From the NCBI RefSeq assembly GCF_030161255.1, contig NZ_BSPX01000015.1, forward strand, positions 1 through 64,000: a DNA stretch of 64,000 nt. The letters are read 5' to 3'. Source of the stretch: Zoogloea oryzae (GTDB lineage Bacteria > Pseudomonadota > Gammaproteobacteria > Burkholderiales > Rhodocyclaceae). The notes beneath the pieces were generated by a model that was not told where the DNA came from, ran no database searches, and saw nothing but the letters and a program-made list of their open reading frames with translations. Positions 1 to 10,127 of the stretch are shown piece by piece (the first letter of the stretch is position 1; the number at the start of each line of letters is the position of its first letter). The position numbers and the translations under genes were made by a program.

Positions 1-614
1 TTGGCCGCGGGTGCCACAGGCGCCGGCGCAGCGGCGGGTGCAGCAGCGACCACCGCCGGCTTGGCGGCCGGCGCGGCTGCAGCAGGCGCGGCCGGGCGGG
101 TCGTCTTGCCGGTGACGCTCATCATCTCGCGGATCATCGCCAGCTTGTTCTGGGCGACCACGTTGGAGGAATCGAGGGCGAGGGCCTTGTCGTAGGCCTG
201 GCTGGCCAGACGGGCGTAGATGTCGCCGAGGTTCTCGTGGGCGGTGGCGTAGCTGGGATGGGTGCGGATCGCCATCTCCAGCGCGTTGCGGGCCTTGTCG
301 TACTGGCGCTGCTGGGCGTAGAGCACGGCGAGGTTGTTGTAGGGCTCGGGAAGCTCCGGGTAGTCCTCGGTCAGCTTCTGGAACACAGTGACGGCTTCGC
401 TGCCGCGGTTGAGTTCGGACAGAACGACGCCCTTCAGGAAGCGCACCTGCGCATCCCGCGGCTTGGCGGCGAGGAGTTGATCGGCTTTTTCGAGGGCCTG
501 GGTAAGCTGCCCCTGTTTGACGAGGGTTTGCAGATCCTGCAGGGAATCCGCCCTGACCGGCCCACAGAGCAGGCTGGCGAGGAGCAGGGAGGCGGCGAGA
601 GCACGTTTTGACAT
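1..614 (-). CDS. TPR-repeat periplasmic protein (3' part missing at window edge)
   Basis: The reading frame starts at the ATG whose complement is 612-614 and stays open to base 1, giving about 204 residues without a stop, so the C-terminus lies outside the window. The N-terminus is a typical signal peptide (MSKRALAASLLLAS, then an Ala-rich cleavage region ending VRA). Residues about 25-140 form TPR-like helical pairs (motifs PEPYNNLAVLYAQQ, then PSYATAHENLGDIYARL). The visible end is an Ala/Pro/Val-rich linker. TPR proteins act as protein-interaction scaffolds, here probably in the periplasm. It is divergent from cysS, and in relatives a similar gene sits beside peptidyl-prolyl isomerase genes (recalled, not visible here). 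The partner is unknown. Confidence 0.8.
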   Translation of the reverse strand, partial: MSKRALAASLLLASLLCGPVRADSLQDLQTLVKQGQLTQALEKADQLLAAKPRDAQVRFLKGVVLSELNRGSEAVTVFQKLTEDYPELPEPYNNLAVLYAQQRQYDKARNALEMAIRTHPSYATAHENLGDIYARLASQAYDKALALDSSNVVAQNKLAMIREMMSVTGKTTRPAAPAAAAPAAKPAVVAAAPAAAPAPVAPAA

Positions 615-825
615 GTGATATGATCCGCCGGCATACGCGGGCGCGCGAAATGGCGTGTTGGTCGGGTTGCTACAAGCCAGCCATTTTATCAAGAAGCGCA
701 GTCGCCGGCCATGAGCGCTTCCCGATTCTCTGCCGCCCGGGCCTTCCGTCTGCCCGGACTGGCTCTCTCCCGGCAAGATCCTGCGTTTTTCCCTTCTTTC
801 ACTCGGTTTCATTGCGGTCTTTCTC

Positions 826-2211
826 ATGTTGAAAATTCATAACTCCCTTTCGCGCAAAAAGGAGCAGTTCAGCCCCATCGAACCTGGCAAGGTACGCATG
901 TACGTCTGCGGCATGACGGTCTATGACTACTGTCACCTCGGACACGCGCGGGTCATGGTGGTTTTCGACATGGTTGCGCGATGGCTTCGGGCCAGCAGCT
1001 ATAACGTCACGTATGTCCGGAACATCACCGACATCGACGACAAAATCATCAAGCGCGCCCAGGAAAACGGCGAGAGCATCCGTGCGCTCACCGATCGCTT
1101 CATCGCCGCCATGCATGAAGACGCCGACGCCCTCGGCGTGCTGCGTCCCGATCACGAGCCGCGGGCGACGGAGTTCGTCGAGCCGATGCAGAAGCTGATC
1201 GGTAATCTGGTGGACAACGGCCTCGCCTACAAGGCCACCAATGAAGACATGTGTTACGCGGTGCGCAAGTTCGAGGGCTACGGCAAGCTGTCGGGCAAGT
1301 CGCTGGATGAGTTGCGCGCCGGCGAGCGCGTCGAGGTGGCCGGTGGCAAGCACGATCCGCTCGATTTCGTGCTCTGGAAGCACGCCCGCCCCGAAGAGCC
1401 GGACGAGGTGAAGTGGGCCTCGCCCTGGGGCCCGGGCCGTCCGGGCTGGCACATCGAGTGCTCGGCGATGAGTTCCGAACTCCTCGGCAATCACTTCGAC
1501 ATCCACGGCGGCGGGGCGGATCTGCAGTTTCCGCACCACGAGAACGAGATCGCCCAGAGCGAGGGCGCGCACCAGTGCAGCTTCGTCAATTACTGGATGC
1601 ACAACGGTTTCGTGCGGGTGGACGACGAGAAGATGTCGAAGAGCCTCGGCAACTTCTTCACCATCCGCGACGTGCTGAAGGAGTACGCGCCGGAGGTGGT
1701 GCGATTCTTCATCCTGCGCGCCCATTACCGCAGCCCGCTCAACTATTCCGACGCCCATCTGGTCGATGCGCGCCAGGCGCTTTCGCGGCTTTACACCGCG
1801 CTGCGCAACGTGCCGGCGGCGGATGCCGGTGCGATCGACTGGTCCGCGCCGCTGCCGGCCCGTTTCAAGCTGGCGATGGACGACGACTTCAATACCGCCG
1901 AGGCGATCGCAGTGCTCTTCGATCTGGCCAACGAGGTCAATCGCAGCCAGTCGGCCGAAGCTGCGGCGCAGCTCAAGGCGCTGGGGGGCGTGCTCGGCCT
2001 GCTGGAGCAGGACCCGTCGGCCTTCCTGCAGGGCGGTGTCGATGCCGCGGGCAGCGACGACGTGGCCGCCATTGAGGCGCGCATCGAAGCGCGGATCGCA
2101 GCCAAGAAGGCGAAGAACTTCGCCGAGGCCGACCGCATCCGTGCCGAACTGCTGGCCGAAGGCATCGCCTTGGAAGACAGCCCTCAGGGCACGATCTGGC
2201 GCCGCGCCTGA
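826..2211 (+). CDS. cysS: Cysteine--tRNA ligase
   Basis: Charges tRNA-Cys with cysteine in the cytoplasm using ATP; class Ia synthetase with a catalytic zinc. The 461 residues match the family length. Visible signatures: the zinc Cys in CGMTVYD (near residue 29), the HIGH-like HLGH just after it, GWHIECSAMS and FPHHENEIAQ carrying the other zinc ligands, and the KMSKS loop at residues 269-273. The C-terminal part holds the helical anticodon-binding region, ending near GTIWRRA. The ATG at 826 fits the conserved start (MLKIHNSLS). The gene stands alone: divergent from the TPR gene and closed by a strong terminator at 2236-2258. Confidence 0.97.
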   Translation: MLKIHNSLSRKKEQFSPIEPGKVRMYVCGMTVYDYCHLGHARVMVVFDMVARWLRASSYNVTYVRNITDIDDKIIKRAQENGESIRALTDRFIAAMHEDADALGVLRPDHEPRATEFVEPMQKLIGNLVDNGLAYKATNEDMCYAVRKFEGYGKLSGKSLDELRAGERVEVAGGKHDPLDFVLWKHARPEEPDEVKWASPWGPGRPGWHIECSAMSSELLGNHFDIHGGGADLQFPHHENEIAQSEGAHQCSFVNYWMHNGFVRVDDEKMSKSLGNFFTIRDVLKEYAPEVVRFFILRAHYRSPLNYSDAHLVDARQALSRLYTALRNVPAADAGAIDWSAPLPARFKLAMDDDFNTAEAIAVLFDLANEVNRSQSAEAAAQLKALGGVLGLLEQDPSAFLQGGVDAAGSDDVAAIEARIEARIAAKKAKNFAEADRIRAELLAEGIALEDSPQGTIWRRA

Positions 2212-2235
2212 CCGGCGTTTCGGTTGCAAGACAAA

Positions 2236-2258
2236 GGGCGCCGCGAGGCGCCCTTTTT
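2236..2258 (+). terminator. Intrinsic terminator of cysS
   Basis: Perfect 7-bp stem GGGCGCC / GGCGCCC with a GCGA tetraloop, followed directly by TTTTT. It lies 25 bases after the cysS stop. Confidence 0.92.
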
Positions 2259-2278
2259 CATGGCGGAGGCGTGAGCGT

Positions 2279-3433
2279 TCAGCGCAGCACGCGCCCGTCC
2301 CGTCCGAGCACGGTGAGATCCACGAAGCGCGAGCCGTTGTGGTTGCTCGCCGAATAGCTCACCTTGTAGCCGCCCAGGTCGAAGGGCGTGCTCTCGAGGG
2401 TATTGACGAGCTTCTCGCGGCTGAGGTCGCGGCCGGCCTTCTTCATGGCTTCGGCGATCAGCTTGGCGTTGATGAAGCCCTCGATGCCGTAATAGCTGTA
2501 GTTGCTGTGCTTGGCGAAGGCCTGAATGGCCTTGTGGTATTCCTTGGCGACTGGCTGGGTGTCGTTCCAGGGGTAGGGCATGACCTGGGAGATGCCGACG
2601 CCGTGGGCATCCTTGGCGCCCATTTCGCCGACCAGCAGATCGGCGCCGATGGGCGAGAGGGTCGAGAACTGGGGAATCTGGCCGGCCTTGCGCATCTGCC
2701 GGATGAACTCGGCGGTGGGCTTGTAGAGCGTGACCATGATCACCGCCTGGGGATTGGCCTTGGCGATCTGGGCAACGGCGTTTTCGACCTGCAGGGAATT
2801 GCGTTCCACCGAACCCTCGGCCACCGGCTTCAGCTTGTGGTGGGCGAGCGCTGCCACGACGCCGTCCTTGCCCGACTTGCCGAATCCGTCGTTCTGGTAG
2901 AAGACCGCGATGTTGGTGATGCCCAGGCCAACCAGGTGATTGACGATGGCCTCGGTTTCATCGGCGTAGCTGGCGCGCAGGTGGAACATGTAGCGATTGA
3001 CTGGCGAGCGCAGGCTGCCGGCGCCGCTGATGGTACCCAGAAGGGGTACTTTGGCTTCGGAAAAGACCTTCATCGCCTCGGTGGTGGGCGATGAACCGTA
3101 AAAAGCCATCAGCGCGAACACCTTGTGTTCGTTGATGAGCTTGCGGGTGTTGGCGACGGTCCGCTCGGTTTCGTAGCCGTCGTCGAGGGTGACCAGTTCG
3201 ACCTTCTTGCCGTTGATCCCGCCATTGGCGTTGAGCTGGGCGAAGTAGGCGAGGGCGCCTTCCTTCATTTCCTTGCCGTAAGCGCCGTTGGGGCCTGAGA
3301 AAGGCGCCGACATGCCGAGGGTGATGGTCGTGTCGGTGATGCCGGGATCCGCGGCGAGGACGCTGCCCGACGCAGCGAAAGCGAGTCCGGCGCAGAGGCT
3401 GGCCAGGCTTGTCTTGATGGACTTGATCAGCAT
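2279..3433 (-). CDS. ABC transporter substrate-binding protein, branched-chain amino acid (LivJ/LivK) type
   Basis: Periplasmic binding protein of the Peripl_BP_6 / Leu-Ile-Val-binding fold, 384 residues. A signal peptide covers residues 1-28 (ends GSVLAADPG). The mature start DTTITLGMSAPFSGPNGA is the usual beta-strand/loop of this family, which binds amino acids, amides or aromatic acids. No permease or ATPase gene adjoins it, so it is an orphan binding protein that must use a transporter encoded elsewhere or act as a sensor. Many Rhodocyclales carry several such orphans (family knowledge). The real ligand cannot be told from sequence. It converges on cysS and lies downstream of dnaJ on the same strand, but a terminator separates them. 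Confidence 0.88.
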   Translation of the reverse strand: MLIKSIKTSLASLCAGLAFAASGSVLAADPGITDTTITLGMSAPFSGPNGAYGKEMKEGALAYFAQLNANGGINGKKVELVTLDDGYETERTVANTRKLINEHKVFALMAFYGSSPTTEAMKVFSEAKVPLLGTISGAGSLRSPVNRYMFHLRASYADETEAIVNHLVGLGITNIAVFYQNDGFGKSGKDGVVAALAHHKLKPVAEGSVERNSLQVENAVAQIAKANPQAVIMVTLYKPTAEFIRQMRKAGQIPQFSTLSPIGADLLVGEMGAKDAHGVGISQVMPYPWNDTQPVAKEYHKAIQAFAKHSNYSYYGIEGFINAKLIAEAMKKAGRDLSREKLVNTLESTPFDLGGYKVSYSASNHNGSRFVDLTVLGRDGRVLR

Positions 3434-3502
3434 GGTTTGTCGTTATTTTCTGTCAAAAGTTGGTGCGCGCCGGCCAGTATAGGACAAAGAAATCGGTTTC
3501 GG

Positions 3503-3539
3503 AAAAGGACACGGGCCGACGTTCTGCAACGTCGGCCCG
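3503..3539 (-). terminator. Terminator of the grpE-dnaK-dnaJ cluster
   Basis: A perfect inverted repeat of 12 bp (arms 3512-3523 and 3528-3539, loop CTGC) lies 37 bases beyond the dnaJ stop. On the minus strand it is followed by GTGTCCTTTTCC, a displaced and weak U-tract, so termination is likely but less classical than at cysS. Confidence 0.75.
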
Positions 3540-3576
3540 CGGTTCTGGATATTGCGGTGCAATATTTTCAGCCGGA

Positions 3577-4707
3577 TCAGCTGCTGAAGAAATCCTTCAC
3601 CTTGTCCATCCAGGATTTTGCCTTCGGGTTGTGCCGTTCGGCATTGCTCGAGGCGATCTCGCCGAACTCGCGCAGCAGCTCCTTCTGGCGATCGGTGAGC
3701 TTGACCGGCGTCTCGACGATCACGTGCACCATCAGGTCGCCCGGGGCGTGAGTGCGTACGTTGCGGATGCCCTTGCCGCGCAGGCGGAAGACCTTGGCGC
3801 TCTGGGTTTCCGCGGGGATGCGGATGTTGGCCGCGCCATCCAGGGTCGGGATCTCGATCTCGCCGCCGAGCGCCGCGGTGGTGAAGCTGATCGGCATCTC
3901 GCAGTGCAGGTCGTCGCCGTCGCGCTGGAAGACCGGGTGCTGCTTGATGTGGATCTCGACATACAGGTCGCCGGCAGGGCCGCCATTGACGCCCGGCTCG
4001 CCCTGACCACCGTGACGCAGGCGCATGCCGTCGTCGATACCGGCCGGGATCTTCACTTCCAGGGTCTTCTGACGCTTGACGCGGCCAGCGCCGCCGCAGG
4101 TGGTGCAGGGCTCGGGGATGATCCGGCCGCTGCCGTGGCACTTGGGGCAGGTCTGCTGGATCGAGAAGAAGCCCTGCTGGATGCGCACCTGACCCGCGCC
4201 GCCGCAAGTGGGGCAGGTCTTGGGCTGGGTGCCGGGCTTGGCACCGCTGCCATGGCAGGTGCCGCATTCTTCCTGGGCCGGGATGCGGATGGTCTTCTCG
4301 GCGCCGCGGGCGGCTTCTTCGAGGGTGATCTCGAGGTTGTAGCGCAGGTCGGCGCCGCGATAGACGTTGGAGCGTCCGCGACCGCCGCCGCCACCACCGC
4401 CGAAGATGTCGCCGAAGATGTCGCCGAAGGCATCGGCAAAGCCGTCGAAGCCCTGACCGCCGCCGCCACCACCCATCTGCGGGTTGATCCCGTCGTGGCC
4501 GTAGCGGTCGTAGGCGGCGCGCTTGTTGGCGTCGGTGAGGATCTCGTAGGCCTCCTTGACCTCCTTGAACTTCTCCTCGGCTTCCTTGTTGTCCGGGTTG
4601 CGGTCCGGGTGGTACTTCATGGCCAGCTTGCGGTAGGCCTTTTTCAGCTCGTCCTCGGAGGCGTCGCGATTGACGCCGAGGACTTCGTATAAATCCCGTT
4701 TCGCCAT
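3577..4707 (-). CDS. dnaJ: Chaperone protein DnaJ (Hsp40)
   Basis: Co-chaperone that delivers unfolded clients to DnaK and stimulates its ATPase; cytoplasmic. The 376 residues are of class I type. The J domain is at about 1-70 with the essential HPD in MKYHPDRNP. A Gly-rich linker (MGGGGGGQGFDGFADAFGD) follows. The zinc centre has four CxxCxGxG repeats (CGTCHGSG, CPTCGGAG, CPKCHGSG, CTTCGGAG), then the C-terminal substrate-binding barrel. It lies 104 bases downstream of dnaK, with a hairpin between them that probably lowers its expression relative to dnaK. Confidence 0.98.
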   Translation of the reverse strand: MAKRDLYEVLGVNRDASEDELKKAYRKLAMKYHPDRNPDNKEAEEKFKEVKEAYEILTDANKRAAYDRYGHDGINPQMGGGGGGQGFDGFADAFGDIFGDIFGGGGGGGRGRSNVYRGADLRYNLEITLEEAARGAEKTIRIPAQEECGTCHGSGAKPGTQPKTCPTCGGAGQVRIQQGFFSIQQTCPKCHGSGRIIPEPCTTCGGAGRVKRQKTLEVKIPAGIDDGMRLRHGGQGEPGVNGGPAGDLYVEIHIKQHPVFQRDGDDLHCEMPISFTTAALGGEIEIPTLDGAANIRIPAETQSAKVFRLRGKGIRNVRTHAPGDLMVHVIVETPVKLTDRQKELLREFGEIASSNAERHNPKAKSWMDKVKDFFSS

Positions 4708-4736
4708 TTTTGGGTGCTCTGGCTATCTTGTGGAAA

Positions 4737-4778
4737 GGCCGAGCCGAGCGGTGCGCGAGGCACCGGCATGGCTCGGCC
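4737..4778 (-). terminator. dnaK-dnaJ intergenic hairpin (leaky terminator or processing site)
   Basis: Outer stem GGCCGAGCC / GGCTCGGCC (4737-4745 with 4770-4778) and inner stem CGGTGC / GCACCG (4749-4754 with 4760-4765). On the minus strand it is followed by only TTTCC, so read-through into dnaJ is expected. It may set the DnaK:DnaJ ratio or protect the dnaK mRNA 3' end. Confidence 0.6.
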
Positions 4779-4811
4779 GGGTCAGTCAGATCAGCTTTTC
4801 AGCTGTGGTGC

Positions 4812-6746
<1,935 letters not shown>

Positions 6747-6815
6747 GAGTTTTTCCTTGAATTTGAATGCTGTCTGGTGGCGGGTCGGTCAGGCCGGCCC
6801 GCTGCTTGTTAGCGA

Positions 6816-6843
6816 ATATGGGGATGCCGCGGCGGCTTTCAAG
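6816..6843 (-). promoter_or_regulatory. Sigma-32 heat-shock promoter of dnaK
   Basis: On the minus strand: CTTGAAA (6837-6843), a 13-base spacer, then CCCCATAT (6816-6823). This matches the RpoH consensus CTTGAAA-N13/14-CCCCATnT almost exactly. The -35 element overlaps the grpE stop codon. The expected start of transcription is near 6808, leaving a leader of about 60 bases before dnaK. Confidence 0.88.
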
Positions 6844-7429
6844 CGGCCGGCTTGGCTTTCGAGACGACAACGAGCGCCGGACGCATCACGCGCTCGTTGA
6901 GCAGGTAGCCCTTCTGCAGCACGTTGATCACGGTGTTGGGTTCGCCGTCGGCCTCGATGGCGCTGATGGCCTGGTGCTTGTTCGGGTCGAACTTCTCGCC
7001 GAGGGGGCTCACTTCGGTCACGTTGGCGCTCTGGAAGGCGGAAACGAGCTGCTTGAGCGTGAGCTCGACGCCCTGCTTGAGGGTTTCGAGGGTGGCGTTC
7101 TCGGTGGCGAGGGCGGCTTCAAGGCTGTCCTTCACCGGCAGCATCGCCTGGGCGAACTTGTCGGCGGCAAACTTGCTCGCCTTGGCGATGTCGTCCTGGG
7201 CGCGACGGCGCACGTTTTCGGTCTCGGCCTTGGCGCGCAGCCAGGCGTCGTGGTGCTCGGCGGCTTTCAGCTCGGCCTGGCGGAGCTGCTCGGCGAGGCT
7301 GGGAAGGGTGTCGGTGCCGGCGGCTTCGACTGCGCTGGCAGTGGCGGCATCCGCGGCGCCCGCGACGTTCTCCACGAGCTCCGGCGCGGCCTTGTCTTCG
7401 GGGCTCAGAGGGGTGTCCTGGTCTTGCAT
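6839..7429 (-). CDS. grpE: Nucleotide exchange factor GrpE
   Basis: Releases ADP from DnaK and so resets the Hsp70 cycle. Starting at the ATG complementary to 7427-7429 gives 196 residues; an AAGGAG ribosome site sits about 8 bases upstream, so this start is preferred to an ATG 57 bases further upstream. Visible parts: an acidic disordered N-terminus (MQDQDTPLSPEDKAAP), a long coiled coil (LAEQLRQAELKAAEHHDAWL), and the beta-wing domain ending GYLLNERVMRPALVVVSK. It is the first gene of the grpE-dnaK-dnaJ set and is driven by a sigma-32 promoter just upstream. Confidence 0.97.
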   Translation of the reverse strand: MQDQDTPLSPEDKAAPELVENVAGAADAATASAVEAAGTDTLPSLAEQLRQAELKAAEHHDAWLRAKAETENVRRRAQDDIAKASKFAADKFAQAMLPVKDSLEAALATENATLETLKQGVELTLKQLVSAFQSANVTEVSPLGEKFDPNKHQAISAIEADGEPNTVINVLQKGYLLNERVMRPALVVVSKAKPAA

Positions 7430-7459
7430 GGGTAACGGCTCCTTTTTTTGACTCGCTTT

Positions 7460-7487
7460 AAATGGGGACGGAGAATATGATTTCAAG
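7460..7487 (-). promoter_or_regulatory. Sigma-32 heat-shock promoter of grpE
   Basis: On the minus strand: CTTGAAA (7481-7487), 13 bases, CCCCATTT (7460-7467). This is a near-perfect RpoH site with the same spacer length as the dnaK promoter. No CIRCE inverted repeat (TTAGCACTC-N9-GAGTGCTAA) is visible here, although hrcA is nearby. Confidence 0.88.
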
Positions 7488-7570
7488 AGGGCGTCACCAA
7501 AGTTGCCGGCTGGCAGCGAAAGGGAGTGTAAAATCCGAGTGTTCCGGGTTTTCTCCGGTCATCTTTACGA

Positions 7571-8953
7571 ATGTTTTCGCGTAAAGCAGGTATGGAAAAA
7601 GCACCTGATAAAATCGGCAAGTACAAGCTGATCCGGGAGGTTGGGCGCGGCGCGACGGCGACGGTCTATCTCGCCGAGCATCCCCAATACCCGGACAACG
7701 TCGCCCTCAAGCTGATCCGTTTCGACGATAAGTCGAAGGACGAGGCCAAGTGGAACCGGCGTCTGCTCAAGCTGCTGCGCGCCGAGATGGACGTGTCGCG
7801 GCGGCTGGATCACCCCAACATCATCAAGATCTTCGATACGGCGGTCGATAAGGACTACGCCTATATCGTCATGGAGTACTTTCCGGGCACGACCCTCGAG
7901 AAGTACTGCAGCTTCCAGAGCCTGCTCCCCCTGCATCGCACCATCGGCATGATCTTCAAGTGCGCGATGGCGCTCGATTACGCCTACCGCCAAGGGGTTG
8001 TGCACCGGGACATCAAGCCGGCCAACATCCTCGTGGATGACAACGATAATGTGAAGATCACTGACTTCGGCCTTGCGCTCAACGTGAGCAAGAAGAGCGC
8101 GGCCGATTCGACCTTCATCATGGGCGTGGGCTCGCCGGCCTACATGAGCCCGGAGCAGATCAAGGGCTACCCGCTCAACCAGAAGACCGACCTGTTCTCG
8201 CTGGGCGTGGTGCTGTTCCACATGCTCACCGGCCGGCTGCCCTTCCGGGCCAAGAACCCGGCCCAGCTCATCTACAAGATCATCAATACCGAGCCGCCGC
8301 TGGTGTCGCAGATCAACTCGGAGCTGCCCGAACAGCTCGATCAGGTGATCCGCAAGGCCCTCGAGAAGGATCTTTACTCCCGCTACAAGAACGGCGCCGA
8401 GTTTGCGAAGGATCTGTCGGCGGTGCGCTACAAGATCCTCGACGACTCGACCAGCCAGCAGGACACCACCCGCTACGCAACCCTGCGCAAGATGCCTTTC
8501 TTCACCGAGTTCGAGGATGTGGAGATCTGGGAGATGCTCCGCATCTCGCGCTGGCGCAAGGTCGAATCCCATACCCTGCTGCTGCGCGAAGGCGACGCCG
8601 ACCAGCGTTTCGGGATCGTCATCGATGGCCGGGTCGAGGTGTCCGTCGATGGCCATCGGGTGTACGAGCTGGGGGCGGGCGAGGTGTTTGGCGAGCTCGC
8701 CTTCCTGGATGCCCAGGATCACAAGCACATGAACACCGCGGTGACGACCACCGAAACGGTCTACCTCGAGATCAACCCCGCCGCGCTGTCGCTGGCCACC
8801 GACGAGTGCCAGGATGCCTTCCGCAGCCGGCTGGTCACCACCGTGGCGCGTCGGCTGGGCGCGGCCTACCGTGAACTCTCCAAGACCGGCGTGCCGGCCG
8901 AGCAGGTGACTGCCAGCGGCTTCGGCATGGAACTCCAGCTGGTCGACACCTGA
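7571..8953 (+). CDS. Ser/Thr protein kinase with C-terminal cyclic-nucleotide-binding-like domain
   Basis: Hanks-type kinase, 460 residues, no membrane segment, so cytoplasmic. Kinase domain about residues 17-285: glycine loop GRGATATVY, ATP-binding Lys in VALKLI, catalytic loop HRDIKPANIL (near 144), DFG near 165 and the SPAYMSPEQIKG activation segment. All catalytic residues are present. Residues about 320-430 form a CAP_ED/cNMP-type beta-barrel with GEVFGELAFL, but the Arg that normally grips the cyclic phosphate is replaced (NTAV instead of RxA), so cAMP binding is doubtful. The start is uncertain: ATG 7571 or ATG 7592, neither with a clear ribosome site. Divergent from grpE. The substrate is unknown. 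Confidence 0.9.
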   Translation: MFSRKAGMEKAPDKIGKYKLIREVGRGATATVYLAEHPQYPDNVALKLIRFDDKSKDEAKWNRRLLKLLRAEMDVSRRLDHPNIIKIFDTAVDKDYAYIVMEYFPGTTLEKYCSFQSLLPLHRTIGMIFKCAMALDYAYRQGVVHRDIKPANILVDDNDNVKITDFGLALNVSKKSAADSTFIMGVGSPAYMSPEQIKGYPLNQKTDLFSLGVVLFHMLTGRLPFRAKNPAQLIYKIINTEPPLVSQINSELPEQLDQVIRKALEKDLYSRYKNGAEFAKDLSAVRYKILDDSTSQQDTTRYATLRKMPFFTEFEDVEIWEMLRISRWRKVESHTLLLREGDADQRFGIVIDGRVEVSVDGHRVYELGAGEVFGELAFLDAQDHKHMNTAVTTTETVYLEINPAALSLATDECQDAFRSRLVTTVARRLGAAYRELSKTGVPAEQVTASGFGMELQLVDT

Positions 8954-8971
8954 GCGGCCTCGCCGCGGGCC

Positions 8972-9409
8972 TCAGCCCAGGTGGGCGAGGGTCCAGCGGC
9001 GGATGTCGTCTGCGCCCATGGCGCCAGCCTGCCGGGCAATCTCCCGCCCGTGGCGGATCAGCACCAGCGTCGGGATGCTGCGGATCCCGAAACGTGCCGC
9101 CAGCGCCTGTTCCTCTTCCGTATTCACCTTGCCAAGTCTTACGCGCGGTTCCAGCTGCCCTGCGGCGGCCGAGAACGCCGGCGCCATGCTCCGGCACGGG
9201 CCGCACCAGGGCGCCCAGAAATCCACCAGCAGCGGCAGATCGCCCTTTTCCGCATGGGCGGCAAAATTTGCCGCATTCAGCGTCAGCGGGGCACCGGTGA
9301 AGAGCGCCCCCTTGCAGCGGCCACAGGTTCCGTTGTCTCCCAGCTTGTCGGCCGGTACGCGGTTTACGGCTTGGCAGTGGGGGCAGGGAACGAGAATGGG
9401 CTGGTTCAT
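8972..9409 (-). CDS. trxC: Thioredoxin 2 (TrxC), zinc-binding
   Basis: Cytoplasmic disulfide reductase, 145 residues, the usual TrxC length. An N-terminal zinc ribbon has two CxxC pairs (CPHC near residue 9 and CGRC near 34). The thioredoxin fold follows, with the redox site WAPWCGPCRS near residue 70 and the cis-Pro in SIPTLVLI. Zinc-containing thioredoxins are typically oxidative-stress (OxyR) proteins in enterics; no OxyR site is assessed here. The gene converges on the kinase gene with only 18 bases between the stops. Confidence 0.95.
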   Translation of the reverse strand: MNQPILVPCPHCQAVNRVPADKLGDNGTCGRCKGALFTGAPLTLNAANFAAHAEKGDLPLLVDFWAPWCGPCRSMAPAFSAAAGQLEPRVRLGKVNTEEEQALAARFGIRSIPTLVLIRHGREIARQAGAMGADDIRRWTLAHLG

Positions 9410-9588
9410 GGCATGTCATCCGGAAAGCTGTGGCAAGAGCGCAGATGGGGTGAAGTGGCCGGCTTTCAAGGGGGCGACCGCTGCCGGTGTGTTTCTCCAT
9501 GGCCAATCGACGCCTAAAGTTCTGGCCGCCCGGGCCGAAATTTGCTCCTGAAGCGCGATGTCGTCGCGGACCTTTGAGGAGGTGGCCT

Positions 9589-10113
9589 GTGAGCCGAGGC
9601 AGCACATACGGAATCAGTCGGGTAGACAATGAAACCAGCCGTACCCACGGCTGGCTGGTGACGATCCAGCGTCGCGGTGTGATCTACCGTAAACACTTCA
9701 GTGACGGCGTGTTTGGCGGAAAGCAGCGCTCTTTTGCGGCTGCGAAGGAATACCGGGACGAGATCATTGCAGCCCACCCCCCGTTGTCGATGCAGGAGTA
9801 TTCCAACATCGTCAAGAAGAACAACCGTTCCGGGGTTGTCGGCGTGTGTCGCTACTGCGCCTCGGAAACCCGCGACCTGCCCGAAGAGAAGCAGCGTTGG
9901 TTCTGGGTGGCGTCGTGGCCCTTGCCGGATGGCCGTCGAAAGCGGGTCAAGTTCTCCGTCAAGAAGTACGGCGAGGATGGCGCCTTCCAGATGGCGATGG
10001 ACGCCCGGGCGTCGGCGCTCGGCAAGCTGGTCGGTGCGTTCGACCCGGGTGCGGTGCGCCGCAAGGCCGCCCGGCGCCGTACGGCTCCGGTGGTCGCGTC
10101 AGGGGCGCACTGA
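9589..10113 (+). CDS. Small protein with two AP2-like DNA-binding modules
   Basis: 174 residues from a GTG start at 9589, chosen because GAGGAGG lies 6 bases upstream (9576-9582); a longer frame begins at 9487 but its first 34 residues look non-coding. Module 1 (about 4-62): STYGISRVDN, WLVTIQRRGVIYRKHFSD, then SFAAAKEYRDEII. Module 2 (about 78-150): RSGVVGVCRY, FWVASWPLPDGRRKRVKFSV, then AFQMAMDARASAL. Each reads as three beta-strands plus an amphipathic helix, as in AP2/ERF domains. The C-terminus is Arg-rich (RRKAARRRT). Bacterial AP2 domains are mostly known from HNH homing endonucleases; no nuclease motif is present here, so a free DNA-binding protein is inferred. Confidence 0.75.
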   Translation: MSRGSTYGISRVDNETSRTHGWLVTIQRRGVIYRKHFSDGVFGGKQRSFAAAKEYRDEIIAAHPPLSMQEYSNIVKKNNRSGVVGVCRYCASETRDLPEEKQRWFWVASWPLPDGRRKRVKFSVKKYGEDGAFQMAMDARASALGKLVGAFDPGAVRRKAARRRTAPVVASGAH

Positions 10114-10127
10114 AAGCTGCGATGCCG

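Noticed and set aside
7430..7570. A CIRCE operator before grpE
   Set aside because: No TTAGCACTC/GAGTGCTAA inverted repeat; the GAGTGTA stretch near 7525 has no partner arm.
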